Positions 7,697 to 15,150 of a stretch of 21,932 nucleotides of DNA are shown here, piece after piece. Position numbers and translations under genes: made by a program. Below the pieces are notes generated by a model. The model worked only from the letters and a program-made list of their open reading frames with translations, searched no databases and was not told the DNA's origin. Numbering within the stretch: the stretch's first letter is position 1; each line of letters begins with the position of its first letter. The stretch is from an uncultured Bacteroidota bacterium (GTDB lineage Bacteria; Bacteroidota; Bacteroidia; Flavobacteriales; Flavobacteriaceae). The stretch spans positions 1-21,932 of the forward strand of contig CAIXNQ010000021.1 in NCBI GenBank assembly GCA_903920835.1, given 5' to 3'.

Positions 7697-9259
7697 TTAT
7701 TTAGCAATATTTACTGCTCTAGTTTCTCTAATCACAGTTACTTTCACTTGACCTGGATAGGTCATTTCAGTTTGTATTTTTTGAGATATTTCAAAAGACA
7801 AACTAGCTGCATTGTCGTCAGAAACTTTTTCGCTTTCAACAATTACTCGTAATTCTCTACCCGCTTGAATAGCATAAGCATTTTTTACGCCGCTAAATCC
7901 GAAAGCAACTTCTTCAAGGTCTTTCAATCGTTGGATATAGGAATCTAAAACTTGACGTCTTGCGCCTGGTCTAGCTCCAGAAATTGCATCGCAAACTTGG
8001 ATAATTGGCGACAATAAAGATTTCATTTCGATTTCGTCGTGGTGTGCACCAATAGCGTTGCAAACTTCTTCTTTTTCGCCATATTTTTCAGCCCATTGCA
8101 TACCTAATAATGCGTGAGGCAAATCGCTCTCGGTGTCTGGAACTTTTCCAATATCATGAAGCAAACCTGCTCTTTTTGCAAGTTTAACATTCAGTCCTAA
8201 TTCTGCTGCCATAATTCCACAAAGTTTAGAAACTTCGCGCGAGTGTTGAAGCAAGTTTTGACCGTAAGAAGAACGGTATTTCATTCTTCCTACTACTTTA
8301 ATTAATTCTGGGTGTAAACCATGAATTCCAAGGTCGATAACGGTTCGTTTTCCTACTTCAATAATTTCATCGTCAATTTGTTTGGCGGTTTTCGCTACCA
8401 CTTCTTCAATTCGAGCAGGGTGAATTCTACCGTCAGTTACTAATTTATGAAGTGCCAAACGAGCAATTTCTCTACGAACAGGATCGAAACAAGATAAGAT
8501 AATCGCTTCTGGAGTATCGTCAACAATTATTTCAACGCCCGTTGCTGCTTCTATTGCTCTAATGTTTCTTCCTTCACGACCAATAATTCTTCCTTTAACA
8601 TCGTCTGATTCTATGTTGAAAACGGAAACGCAATTTTCTACTGCCTCTTCAGTTCCAACTCTTTGAATTGTATTGATGATAATTTTCTTGGCTTCTTGTT
8701 GGGCAGTAAGTTTTGCTTCTTCAATTGTGTCTTGAATATGCGACATTGCTTTGCTTTTTGCTTCTGCTTTTAAACTCTCAACCAACTGATTTTTTGCTTC
8801 TTCGGCAGAAAGACCAGATATTACTTCGAGTTGCGTTACTTGACTTTTATGCAAACGATCAATTTCTGTTTGTTTTTTCTCAAGCATTTCAACTTTTGAG
8901 GTGTATTCTTTTGTTTTGGCTTCAAAATCATCGTTTACTTTTTTAGCTTTAGAAAGTTCGCTAGACAATTGCGATTCTTTATCGCGAACTCTTTTTTCAA
9001 CCTCAGAAATCTTTTTATCTCGGGCTAAAATCACTTGTTCGTGTTCGGCTTTAAGTTCAATGAATTTTTCTTTAGCTTGAAGCATTTTAGCTTGCTTAGT
9101 GTTTTCGGCTTCGCTAGTCGCTTCTTTAAGAATTGAAGCAGCCTCATTTCTAGCGTTTTTAATTAGATTGGAAATGTTGTTTTTTTCCATGTATTTTGCA
9201 ACGCCAAAACCTGCTGCAACCCCTGCAATTCCTGCCAATAATATTATTAATATTTCCAT
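7697..9259 (-). CDS. rny: Ribonuclease Y
   Basis: Membrane-anchored endoribonuclease that starts decay and processing of many mRNAs. The 520-residue length is typical. Order: N-terminal membrane helix (about 3-19); long charged coiled coil (about 30-200); KH RNA-binding domain with GRIIGREGRNIRAIE (223-237) and VEIIVDD; HD metallo-hydrolase domain with QHSREV (His339), LLHDIGKV (His368, Asp369), GAHHDEIE and a distal Asp424. The C-terminal tail is conserved. It lies 22 nt behind the poly-T end of a 6S-like RNA, leaving little space for its own promoter, so read-through from the zapA/6S transcript is likely. The family assignment is firm. Confidence 0.97.
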   Translation of the reverse strand: MEILIILLAGIAGVAAGFGVAKYMEKNNISNLIKNARNEAASILKEATSEAENTKQAKMLQAKEKFIELKAEHEQVILARDKKISEVEKRVRDKESQLSSELSKAKKVNDDFEAKTKEYTSKVEMLEKKQTEIDRLHKSQVTQLEVISGLSAEEAKNQLVESLKAEAKSKAMSHIQDTIEEAKLTAQQEAKKIIINTIQRVGTEEAVENCVSVFNIESDDVKGRIIGREGRNIRAIEAATGVEIIVDDTPEAIILSCFDPVRREIARLALHKLVTDGRIHPARIEEVVAKTAKQIDDEIIEVGKRTVIDLGIHGLHPELIKVVGRMKYRSSYGQNLLQHSREVSKLCGIMAAELGLNVKLAKRAGLLHDIGKVPDTESDLPHALLGMQWAEKYGEKEEVCNAIGAHHDEIEMKSLLSPIIQVCDAISGARPGARRQVLDSYIQRLKDLEEVAFGFSGVKNAYAIQAGRELRVIVESEKVSDDNAASLSFEISQKIQTEMTYPGQVKVTVIRETRAVNIAK

Positions 9260-9281
9260 AGTTAGTTTTAAAAAATTATAT

Positions 9282-9442
9282 AAAAAAAGCCTACATCAGA
9301 TGAATTGTATAAACTCGAAAAGACAAGTTTTGAGCTAACTTACTGTTCAAGCTTCCATTCGAGATGGCATGCTTTAGTAGTAATGATTTGCTCATTCTAA
9401 ATTGTTAGTGTTGAGTTTATCAAATTAAGAACTAATGTAGGC
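9282..9442 (-). ncRNA. ssrS: 6S-like RNA (flavobacterial type) between zapA and rny
   Basis: The 210-bp gap between zapA and rny has no ORF but folds as one long rod on the minus strand. The closing stem GCCTACATTAG (9442-9432) pairs with CTGATGTAGGC over 11 bp with one G-U wobble. Next come an internal loop, AATT/AATT, a 2x2 mismatch and an 8-bp helix ATAAACTC/GAGTTTAT. A large open central bubble follows, then a terminal hairpin built on CCAT...ATGG. The RNA ends in seven T (9288-9282), forming an intrinsic terminator. Rod, bubble and size (about 155-160 nt) are those of 6S RNA, which holds housekeeping RNA polymerase by mimicking an open promoter. E. coli ssrS is also next to zapA. No sequence model was run; a leader or other structured RNA is the alternative. 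Confidence 0.8.
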
Positions 9443-9469
9443 AGAATCTTAGTTTTGTAAAGAACGTAT

Positions 9470-9763
9470 TTACTTTAATAGATATTGATCTAAAACATCA
9501 TTCATTTTTCGCAAGCGATCAATTATTTCTTTGTTTTCGTTGCTTCCGACAATTTGTCTTTGTTCTAATTGTGAAGCAAATTGAAATGCACACATTGCTA
9601 AAACATCTTGTTTGTCTCTAACGGCATAGTTTTCTTCAAATTGCTTCATCATAACATCAATTTTTTTTGAAGCATTTCGCAATCCTTCTTCTTGATGAAG
9701 TTCTACCGTCAATGGATAAACTCTATCTGCAATTGATATTTTAATTTTAAGCTTTTGGTCCAT
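9470..9763 (-). CDS. zapA: Cell division protein ZapA
   Basis: A 97-residue ZapA-family protein, which binds FtsZ and promotes bundling of protofilaments at the division ring. Visible: N-terminal LKIKISIADRVYPLTV beta region, the segment QEEGLRNASKKID, and a C-terminal helix expected to form the coiled-coil tetramer. The start is the ATG at 9763 (MDQKLKIKIS), 5 nt after the upstream stop codon. A longer frame to 9793 would overlap the upstream gene and adds residues atypical of the family. It is in an operon with the coiled-coil gene upstream and followed by the 6S-like RNA. Confidence 0.9.
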   Translation of the reverse strand: MDQKLKIKISIADRVYPLTVELHQEEGLRNASKKIDVMMKQFEENYAVRDKQDVLAMCAFQFASQLEQRQIVGSNENKEIIDRLRKMNDVLDQYLLK

Positions 9764-9768
9764 GCTCT

Positions 9769-10059
9769 TTAATCGGATAATTGCGCGATGCAATAATCTA
9801 TTTCGCGAATTAATGAATTTATTTTAAGCTTCGTATCTTTTGTATTTTCGTTACTGCCCAGCAATGCGTTTGTTATTTTGAGTGTTTCATACTTCTTTTT
9901 CAAAACTTCGACTTGTTCCGTTTGGCTTTGAATTAAATCTGATGATTGCTTTAATTGTGCTTTCAATTCTAAATTATTTTGTTCTAAAACTTCCATTTTA
10001 CTGATAATTTTATGAAACTTATTTTCTAGAGAATCAACAATTTCAACTAATTCACTCAT
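9769..10059 (-). CDS. Small coiled-coil protein upstream of zapA, possible ZapB-like partner
   Basis: A 96-residue, nearly all-helical acidic protein. Residues 1-65 show a heptad-like pattern of Leu/Ile/Val with polar residues (LVEIVDSLENKF, LEQNNLELKAQL, VEVLKKKYETLK), then a shorter amphipathic C-terminal helix after a break at GSNENTKD. No catalytic motif, signal or membrane segment. It is translated just ahead of zapA (5-nt gap), so a role with ZapA at the division ring is plausible. ZapB of E. coli is also a small pure coiled coil, but homology cannot be judged here and the function is inferred from position only. Confidence 0.8.
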   Translation of the reverse strand: MSELVEIVDSLENKFHKIISKMEVLEQNNLELKAQLKQSSDLIQSQTEQVEVLKKKYETLKITNALLGSNENTKDTKLKINSLIREIDYCIAQLSD

Positions 10060-10086
10060 GTAATTTATTACGCATTACTATTTTTA

Positions 10087-10116
10087 CAAAGTTATAATTC
10101 CAAATTTAATTCACAA
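10087..10116 (-). promoter_or_regulatory. Promoter of the coiled-coil/zapA/6S/rny cluster
   Basis: On the minus strand: TTG (10116-10114), 19-nt spacer, TAACTTTG (10094-10087), matching the Bacteroidota -33/-7 promoter. It lies 27 nt before the first start codon and is the only good promoter seen for this four-gene stretch. Confidence 0.7.
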
Positions 10117-10238
10117 TGTTTTTTTTAATTATTTTATTTTCGGATTAATAATGCAATTTAAAAGAATGAAATAATTGTTATAAAATGACTTAAAACCACT
10201 TGAAAACTATTTTTTTGTACATTAGCAAAAATTTAAAA

Positions 10239-11936
10239 ATGAAGTTGCTTTTTGTTTCTTTTTTTGTCTCTTTATTAGCTTTTGGACAACCCGAATATCC
10301 AAAAGACTATTTTAGGTCTCCCCTAGATATTCCGATGGATCTTTCGGGAAATTTTGGCGAACTTCGAAACAACCACTTTCATTCAGGTTTTGATTTAAAG
10401 ACAAATAAAGTTGAGGGGTTACCTGTTTATGCAGCAGCTGATGGTTATGTTTCAAGAATAAAAATTTCAAATTTTGGCTACGGTAAAGCAATTTATATAA
10501 CGCATCCAAACGGTTTCTCGTCAGTTTATGGTCATCTTCAAAAAGGAAATGGCGAGATAGAAAATTTTATAAAGCAAAACCAATATAATCAAAAGTCATT
10601 TGAGATTGAACTTTTTCCCTTAGCAAATCAATTGATAGTAAAAAAAGGAGAACAAATTGCTTTTTCAGGAAATACAGGCGGTTCTGGTGGGCCACATTTG
10701 CATTTTGAAATCAGAGATACTTCAACAGAAAAAATAATAAACCCAATGTTTTTTGGTTTTAACGCTATGTTTCCAGACGCAAAATCGCCAACCGTTCAAA
10801 GTATTGTGTTATATCCTCTGGGCGAAGAATCTGTTGTAAATCGTTCGAACCAACCTATTTTAGCAAATCTTACTCTGTTGAAAGACGGCACTTTTATTGC
10901 TGATAAAATTAAACTTAAAGGCAAAATGGGCATCGGGATTAACACCTTTGATATGTTCGATCATGGTTATAATAAATACGGAATTTTCAAAATAGATATG
11001 TTCCATAATGGTTTAGAAAAATTCGGTTTTTGTTTTGACACTTTTGCTTTTGATGAATTTCGATACGTAAATGCTTTAATTGACTACCCTAGATTTGTAA
11101 CCATGAAGCAACGTGTTCAAAAATTATTCATGCAAAATCCTTATACGTTGAGCATTATTAAGAAAGATGAAACTAACGGAATTATCGAAATGAATTCACC
11201 AAATACGGTTCAAATTTATCGCATTGAAATTGCTGATTTTATGAACAATAAAACCATAATCACAGTGCCTGTGGAATATGGAGCAGCGACAGCAATCAAT
11301 ATCAAAAACAAAACACGTTCAAAATATCTTGTCCGTGCAAATCTGGATAGCAACTTTGAAGATCAAAATGTAGAAGTATTTTTTCCTGCCAAAACATTTT
11401 ATGAAGATTTTTATATAGATTTTGAAGTCAAAAACGATACAATTAAAATTCACAATGAAACCATTCCAGTGCATTCTAATTTTATTTTGACAGTTAAAGA
11501 CACCAAACATAAAACCAGCGAATTCGATAAAGTAGCTTTATATAAAATTGAAGGCAAAAAGTTAGAATATATTTATTCCAAAAGGAAAGATTCTGTTTTT
11601 AAGGCCTATACCAGGGAATTAGGCAATTTTGTTTTGAAGAAAGACACCGTTGCTCCAATTATTAAACCTTTAAAAAACATTGAAGGAAACTGGTTAAGCA
11701 ACGATACAAAAATTCAAATTATTATTGCTGATGAACTCTCCGGAATTAAAGATTATCAAGGTTTTATTAATGATGAATGGGTACTTTTTGAATATGATTA
11801 TAAAACAAAAATGATTACCTATAACTTTGAAGATAAAAGAACTATTGATGGCAAAAACATTTTGAAAGTAGTTGTTAATGATAATGTAGGAAATTCTGCT
11901 ATCTTTGAAACTTTCTTTTATCGAAGTCAAAAATAA
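10239..11936 (+). CDS. Secreted M23-family metallopeptidase
   Basis: A 565-residue exported protein with a LytM/M23 zinc endopeptidase domain, a family that cuts peptidoglycan cross-links. Signal peptide MKLLFVSFFVSLLAFG precedes QPEYP. In the catalytic domain: HSGFD (His48, Asp52), VYGHL (His99) and HLHFEIRD (His153, His155), so all zinc ligands are present. The 400 residues behind it are beta-rich, ending in an Ig-like segment with ADELSGIKDYQGFIN and VVNDNVGNSAIF. I chose the ATG at 10239; one at 10200 only adds 13 residues before a complete signal peptide. Its stop codon is 11 bp from the TonB receptor start, so the pair is probably one operon. Whether it acts on peptidoglycan or on another peptide is not shown. 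Confidence 0.9.
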   Translation: MKLLFVSFFVSLLAFGQPEYPKDYFRSPLDIPMDLSGNFGELRNNHFHSGFDLKTNKVEGLPVYAAADGYVSRIKISNFGYGKAIYITHPNGFSSVYGHLQKGNGEIENFIKQNQYNQKSFEIELFPLANQLIVKKGEQIAFSGNTGGSGGPHLHFEIRDTSTEKIINPMFFGFNAMFPDAKSPTVQSIVLYPLGEESVVNRSNQPILANLTLLKDGTFIADKIKLKGKMGIGINTFDMFDHGYNKYGIFKIDMFHNGLEKFGFCFDTFAFDEFRYVNALIDYPRFVTMKQRVQKLFMQNPYTLSIIKKDETNGIIEMNSPNTVQIYRIEIADFMNNKTIITVPVEYGAATAINIKNKTRSKYLVRANLDSNFEDQNVEVFFPAKTFYEDFYIDFEVKNDTIKIHNETIPVHSNFILTVKDTKHKTSEFDKVALYKIEGKKLEYIYSKRKDSVFKAYTRELGNFVLKKDTVAPIIKPLKNIEGNWLSNDTKIQIIIADELSGIKDYQGFINDEWVLFEYDYKTKMITYNFEDKRTIDGKNILKVVVNDNVGNSAIFETFFYRSQK

Positions 11937-11947
11937 AAAATATACTC

Positions 11948-14416
11948 TTGTTGAAAACCAAATTATACACCGTTTTTTTACTGCTATTTATTTTGAATAC
12001 AACTCTTTTTGCTCAAACCTCAAGAATAAAAGGAGTTATTTTGGACGAAAATAACCAACCTGTCGAAAAAGTAAATGTCGTTTCTGGAACTGCCAAAACG
12101 GTCACTGATGCTTCGGGTTTTTATAATTTGAGCGTTCCAGCAAACAAGAAAATAACGATTAATTTTACGCACGTAGGACACACTTCAATTTATTTGCCAA
12201 TTGAATTAAAGCCTAATGAAGATTTTGAATTTAATCCAGTAATGACTAATAAAGCCCAACAAATGGGCGAAGTTGTTGTTGTAAACAACAGAAAAAGAGT
12301 TCAAGGAATTATCAACATTGAACCCGAAATTATCCGGAAAATTCCGGGAGCAAATTCTGGGATTGAAAATATATTAAAAACACTTCCAGGTGTAAATATG
12401 AACAATGAACTGAGCACACAATATTCTGTTCGTGGCGGAAATTATGACGAAAATTTAGTCTATGTGAATGATGTTGAAATTTACCGCCCTTTTTTAATTC
12501 GTTCAGGGCAGCAAGAAGGTTTGAGTTTTACAAACACAGATATGGTTCAAAATGTAGATTTCTCGGCGGGAGGATTTCAAGCAAAATATGGCGACAAACT
12601 CTCTTCTGTTTTAGATATTACATATCGTACGCCAACCAAATTCGGACTTGCTGCCGAAGGAAGTTTACTTGGCGGAAGTTTTGCAATGGACAACGTTTCA
12701 AAAAATCAAAAATGGACAGCAATTACAGGAGTTCGTTATCGAGACAATTCGCTTCTAGTAAACAGTCAAGAAACACAAACCAATTTCAAACCTACTTTTG
12801 CCGATGTTCAAACCAACATTAATTTTACACCAACAACCCAATGGCAATTAAGTTTTTTAGGTAATTTTTCGCAAAATAAATACAACTATCGTCCGCTTTC
12901 TCGACAAACCAATTTCGGAACAATAAATCAACCTATTGCGTTGTTGATTTATTATGAAGGACAAGAAAAAGATCGTTATGACACTTATTTTGGTGCATTT
13001 AAAACCACATTTAAACCCAATAAAAAAAACAGTTACAAACTCATAACATCTGCCTATCACACACTCGAACAAGAATATTATGACATTAATGCTGCCTATT
13101 CGCTTGGCGAAGTTGATACAAATATTGGTTCAGATACTTATGGAAATGTGACCTATAGCAGAGGTGTTGGTTCGCAACTCAATCATGCTCGAAACGACTT
13201 AGACGCCTTGATTTTAAATGCCGAAATAAAAGGTTTTCATGAAGCAAAACGAAATCAGCTAGAATGGGGTGTTAAATATACTCGTGAAGATATTCGTGAC
13301 CGAATTAGAGAATGGGAAGTAGTTGATTCGGCTGGTTTTTCGCTCAATAATCCAAAATTGAATTTGCCTAAAAATGACCAACCGTATAATTCTTATACTG
13401 GACCTTTAGTACCCTATCAAAATGTTAGAGCAACTAATTATGCCACCATCAACCGGCTTTCTGCTTATGGTCAATGGAGTTTAAAAGACAGCATTGGCAA
13501 CTGGAAAGTTTGGTATAATGCTGGTGCAAGAATGCAACAATGGCAAGTAACTACCGACAATCTCAAGGGGAAAACACAAACTGTTTTTAGCCCTCGGGCA
13601 CAGTTTGCAGTTAAACCCAATTGGGAAAAAGACATGTTGTTCAGAATATCTGGGGGTGTTTATCAGCAACCTCCTTTTTATAGAGAACTACGTGATTCTA
13701 GCGGAACGGTTTTGCCCAATGTAAAAGCACAAAAATCCATTCACTTTGTTGGGAGCTTTGACTATAGTTTTAAAATGTGGAAACGCCCTTTCAAGCTCGT
13801 TACTGAAGCCTATTATAAATCTATGACCGACGTAAATCCCTACACGCTCGACAATGTAAGGATTAGATATGCTGCCGACAACAATGCCGTGGCTTATGCG
13901 CAAGGTTTAGATGTAAGAATCAATGGCGAATTTGTGAAAGGAACAGAATCGTGGTTTAGTTTTGGATATTTAAAAACCGAAGAGAATATTGACAACAAAG
14001 GCTATATCGCTCGTCCTACGGATCAAAGATTAAAATTCGGAATCTTGTTTCAGGATTACATGCCGAATATTCCTAGCGTAAAATTATATTTGAATTTGGT
14101 TTACAACACAGGTTTACCAGGAGGTTCACCGTCTTATGCCGACCCCTACGTTTATCAAAGTCGTTTGCGTGATTATCGAAGAGCAGATATTGGCTTTTTA
14201 TATGTTTTTACAGATAAAAATAAGTTTAGGCCTGCCAATCATTGGCTCAAAAAATGTAGAGATTTGTCTGTTGGTTTAGAAATTTTTAATCTTTTCAATA
14301 ACCAAAACGCCATTACCAACACATGGGTACGCGATGTTTATACAAAAAACGAATACGGAATTCCAAATTACATGACCACTAGGGTGTTTAATGTAAAATT
14401 CACTTTCAAATTATAG
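11948..14416 (+). CDS. TonB-dependent outer-membrane receptor
   Basis: An 822-residue TonB-dependent transporter. It begins with a signal peptide ending LFAQ (about residue 22). A carboxypeptidase-regulatory-like domain follows (about 24-105, IKGVILDENNQPVEKVNV, TVTDASGFYNLSV). The plug (about 115-240) has IPGANSGIENILKTLPGVN and VRGGNYDENLVYVNDVEIY. The rest is a beta-barrel ending in VKFTFKL. Energy comes from TonB-ExbBD; the substrate cannot be told. No ATG is available: the frame opens with TTG TTG after an upstream stop, so a TTG start at 11948 or 11951 is most likely. No SusD-type gene is adjacent; the partner is the M23 peptidase just upstream. Confidence 0.9.
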   Translation: MLKTKLYTVFLLLFILNTTLFAQTSRIKGVILDENNQPVEKVNVVSGTAKTVTDASGFYNLSVPANKKITINFTHVGHTSIYLPIELKPNEDFEFNPVMTNKAQQMGEVVVVNNRKRVQGIINIEPEIIRKIPGANSGIENILKTLPGVNMNNELSTQYSVRGGNYDENLVYVNDVEIYRPFLIRSGQQEGLSFTNTDMVQNVDFSAGGFQAKYGDKLSSVLDITYRTPTKFGLAAEGSLLGGSFAMDNVSKNQKWTAITGVRYRDNSLLVNSQETQTNFKPTFADVQTNINFTPTTQWQLSFLGNFSQNKYNYRPLSRQTNFGTINQPIALLIYYEGQEKDRYDTYFGAFKTTFKPNKKNSYKLITSAYHTLEQEYYDINAAYSLGEVDTNIGSDTYGNVTYSRGVGSQLNHARNDLDALILNAEIKGFHEAKRNQLEWGVKYTREDIRDRIREWEVVDSAGFSLNNPKLNLPKNDQPYNSYTGPLVPYQNVRATNYATINRLSAYGQWSLKDSIGNWKVWYNAGARMQQWQVTTDNLKGKTQTVFSPRAQFAVKPNWEKDMLFRISGGVYQQPPFYRELRDSSGTVLPNVKAQKSIHFVGSFDYSFKMWKRPFKLVTEAYYKSMTDVNPYTLDNVRIRYAADNNAVAYAQGLDVRINGEFVKGTESWFSFGYLKTEENIDNKGYIARPTDQRLKFGILFQDYMPNIPSVKLYLNLVYNTGLPGGSPSYADPYVYQSRLRDYRRADIGFLYVFTDKNKFRPANHWLKKCRDLSVGLEIFNLFNNQNAITNTWVRDVYTKNEYGIPNYMTTRVFNVKFTFKL

Positions 14417-14471
14417 TCTAATTTTAAAAAGATAATGTGGTCAAAAATAGTTGGTGATTTTTAATTTTAGA
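14417..14471. terminator. Possible bidirectional terminator between converging genes
   Basis: Arms at 14417-14430 and 14458-14471 are reverse complements over 14 bp except for two central mismatches, with a 27-nt loop. A/T-rich flanks give a T run in either direction. It sits between the TonB receptor stop and the stop of the converging DEAD-box-like gene. The stem is weak, so confidence is low. Confidence 0.3.
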
Positions 14472-14493
14472 TTAGTTAAAGTTTATAAGAGTT

Positions 14494-15111
14494 TTATTCT
14501 TCCTCCATCTCAAAAAACAAAGGGTCAATCATTATTTTTTCTGCCAAAACTTCTACTCGTTCAGTTATAGCAGAAGTAAAAAACAAGCGTTGCATCTTTT
14601 CATTGCTCAATGACAATCGTTGTATAACAGCGTCAAATCGGTTTCTGAACAATAAATCGGCATCATCAACCACAAACATTTTAACAGTATTTAGATTAAA
14701 TCCTGCTGATGAAAACATGGCGTTAATTTTATTTGGTGTTCCAACTAGAATATCAAGTCCGAGAGAAATTTGGTTTTTGTCGAAGTCAATATCGCCTTTG
14801 TCGTGGGCTCCAAAAATACGCAGGTCAGTGTGGTCGGCTAAATTTTTTAAAAGTTCGACTAGGGCAATAACTTTTTCTTTATCTTCAACAATTATCAATG
14901 CTCTTGTACTCTCGCCTTGGGCTTTTTCCATTCGTTGGATAACGTTTAATGCAATTGTTGTTGTTTTTCCGCTACCATTTGGAGATTGAATAACTGCGTC
15001 TGCACCGCTTTTAATGGTGGCAAAAGTTGCTTCTTGCATTTCGTTGGCTTCAATCAAATTGTTTTCAATTAGTGCCTGATGCAGTTTTGGATTTATTTTT
15101 TTTAATTGCAT
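14494..15111 (-). CDS. Single-domain DEAD-box-like ATPase (RecA1 only)
   Basis: A 205-residue protein covering only the first RecA domain of a superfamily 2 helicase. Visible: a Q-motif-like segment with Gln26, Walker A SPNGSGKT (43-50), GTPNKI (124-129, motif Ib), Walker B VVDDAD (Asp149-Asp150-Ala-Asp152, in place of DEAD), and TSAIT (179-183) where SAT is expected. It ends shortly after, so the second RecA domain needed for strand separation is absent and none is encoded next door. The gene looks intact, so this is probably a true short form, perhaps an RNA-binding ATPase or an adaptor to another helicase. It is last in a minus-strand series behind the response regulator. Confidence 0.8.
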   Translation of the reverse strand: MQLKKINPKLHQALIENNLIEANEMQEATFATIKSGADAVIQSPNGSGKTTTIALNVIQRMEKAQGESTRALIIVEDKEKVIALVELLKNLADHTDLRIFGAHDKGDIDFDKNQISLGLDILVGTPNKINAMFSSAGFNLNTVKMFVVDDADLLFRNRFDAVIQRLSLSNEKMQRLFFTSAITERVEVLAEKIMIDPLFFEMEEE

Positions 15112-15150
15112 AGTTTTGGGTGTCGGTTGTTATATTCTATAAGAAATCAA

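Noticed and set aside
7685..7701. AATAATTT-T-AAATTATT palindrome between the converging small lipoprotein and rny genes
   Set aside because: Only A/T pairs and a 1-nt loop; too weak to call a terminator.
8713..9338. Plus-strand frames opposite rny
   Set aside because: Antisense shadows of a firmly identified RNase Y; Leu/Phe-rich composition comes from the complementary strand.
9260..9469. Riboswitch or T-box in front of rny
   Set aside because: The fold is one long rod with a central bubble, better matched by 6S RNA; no ligand-aptamer motif recognised.
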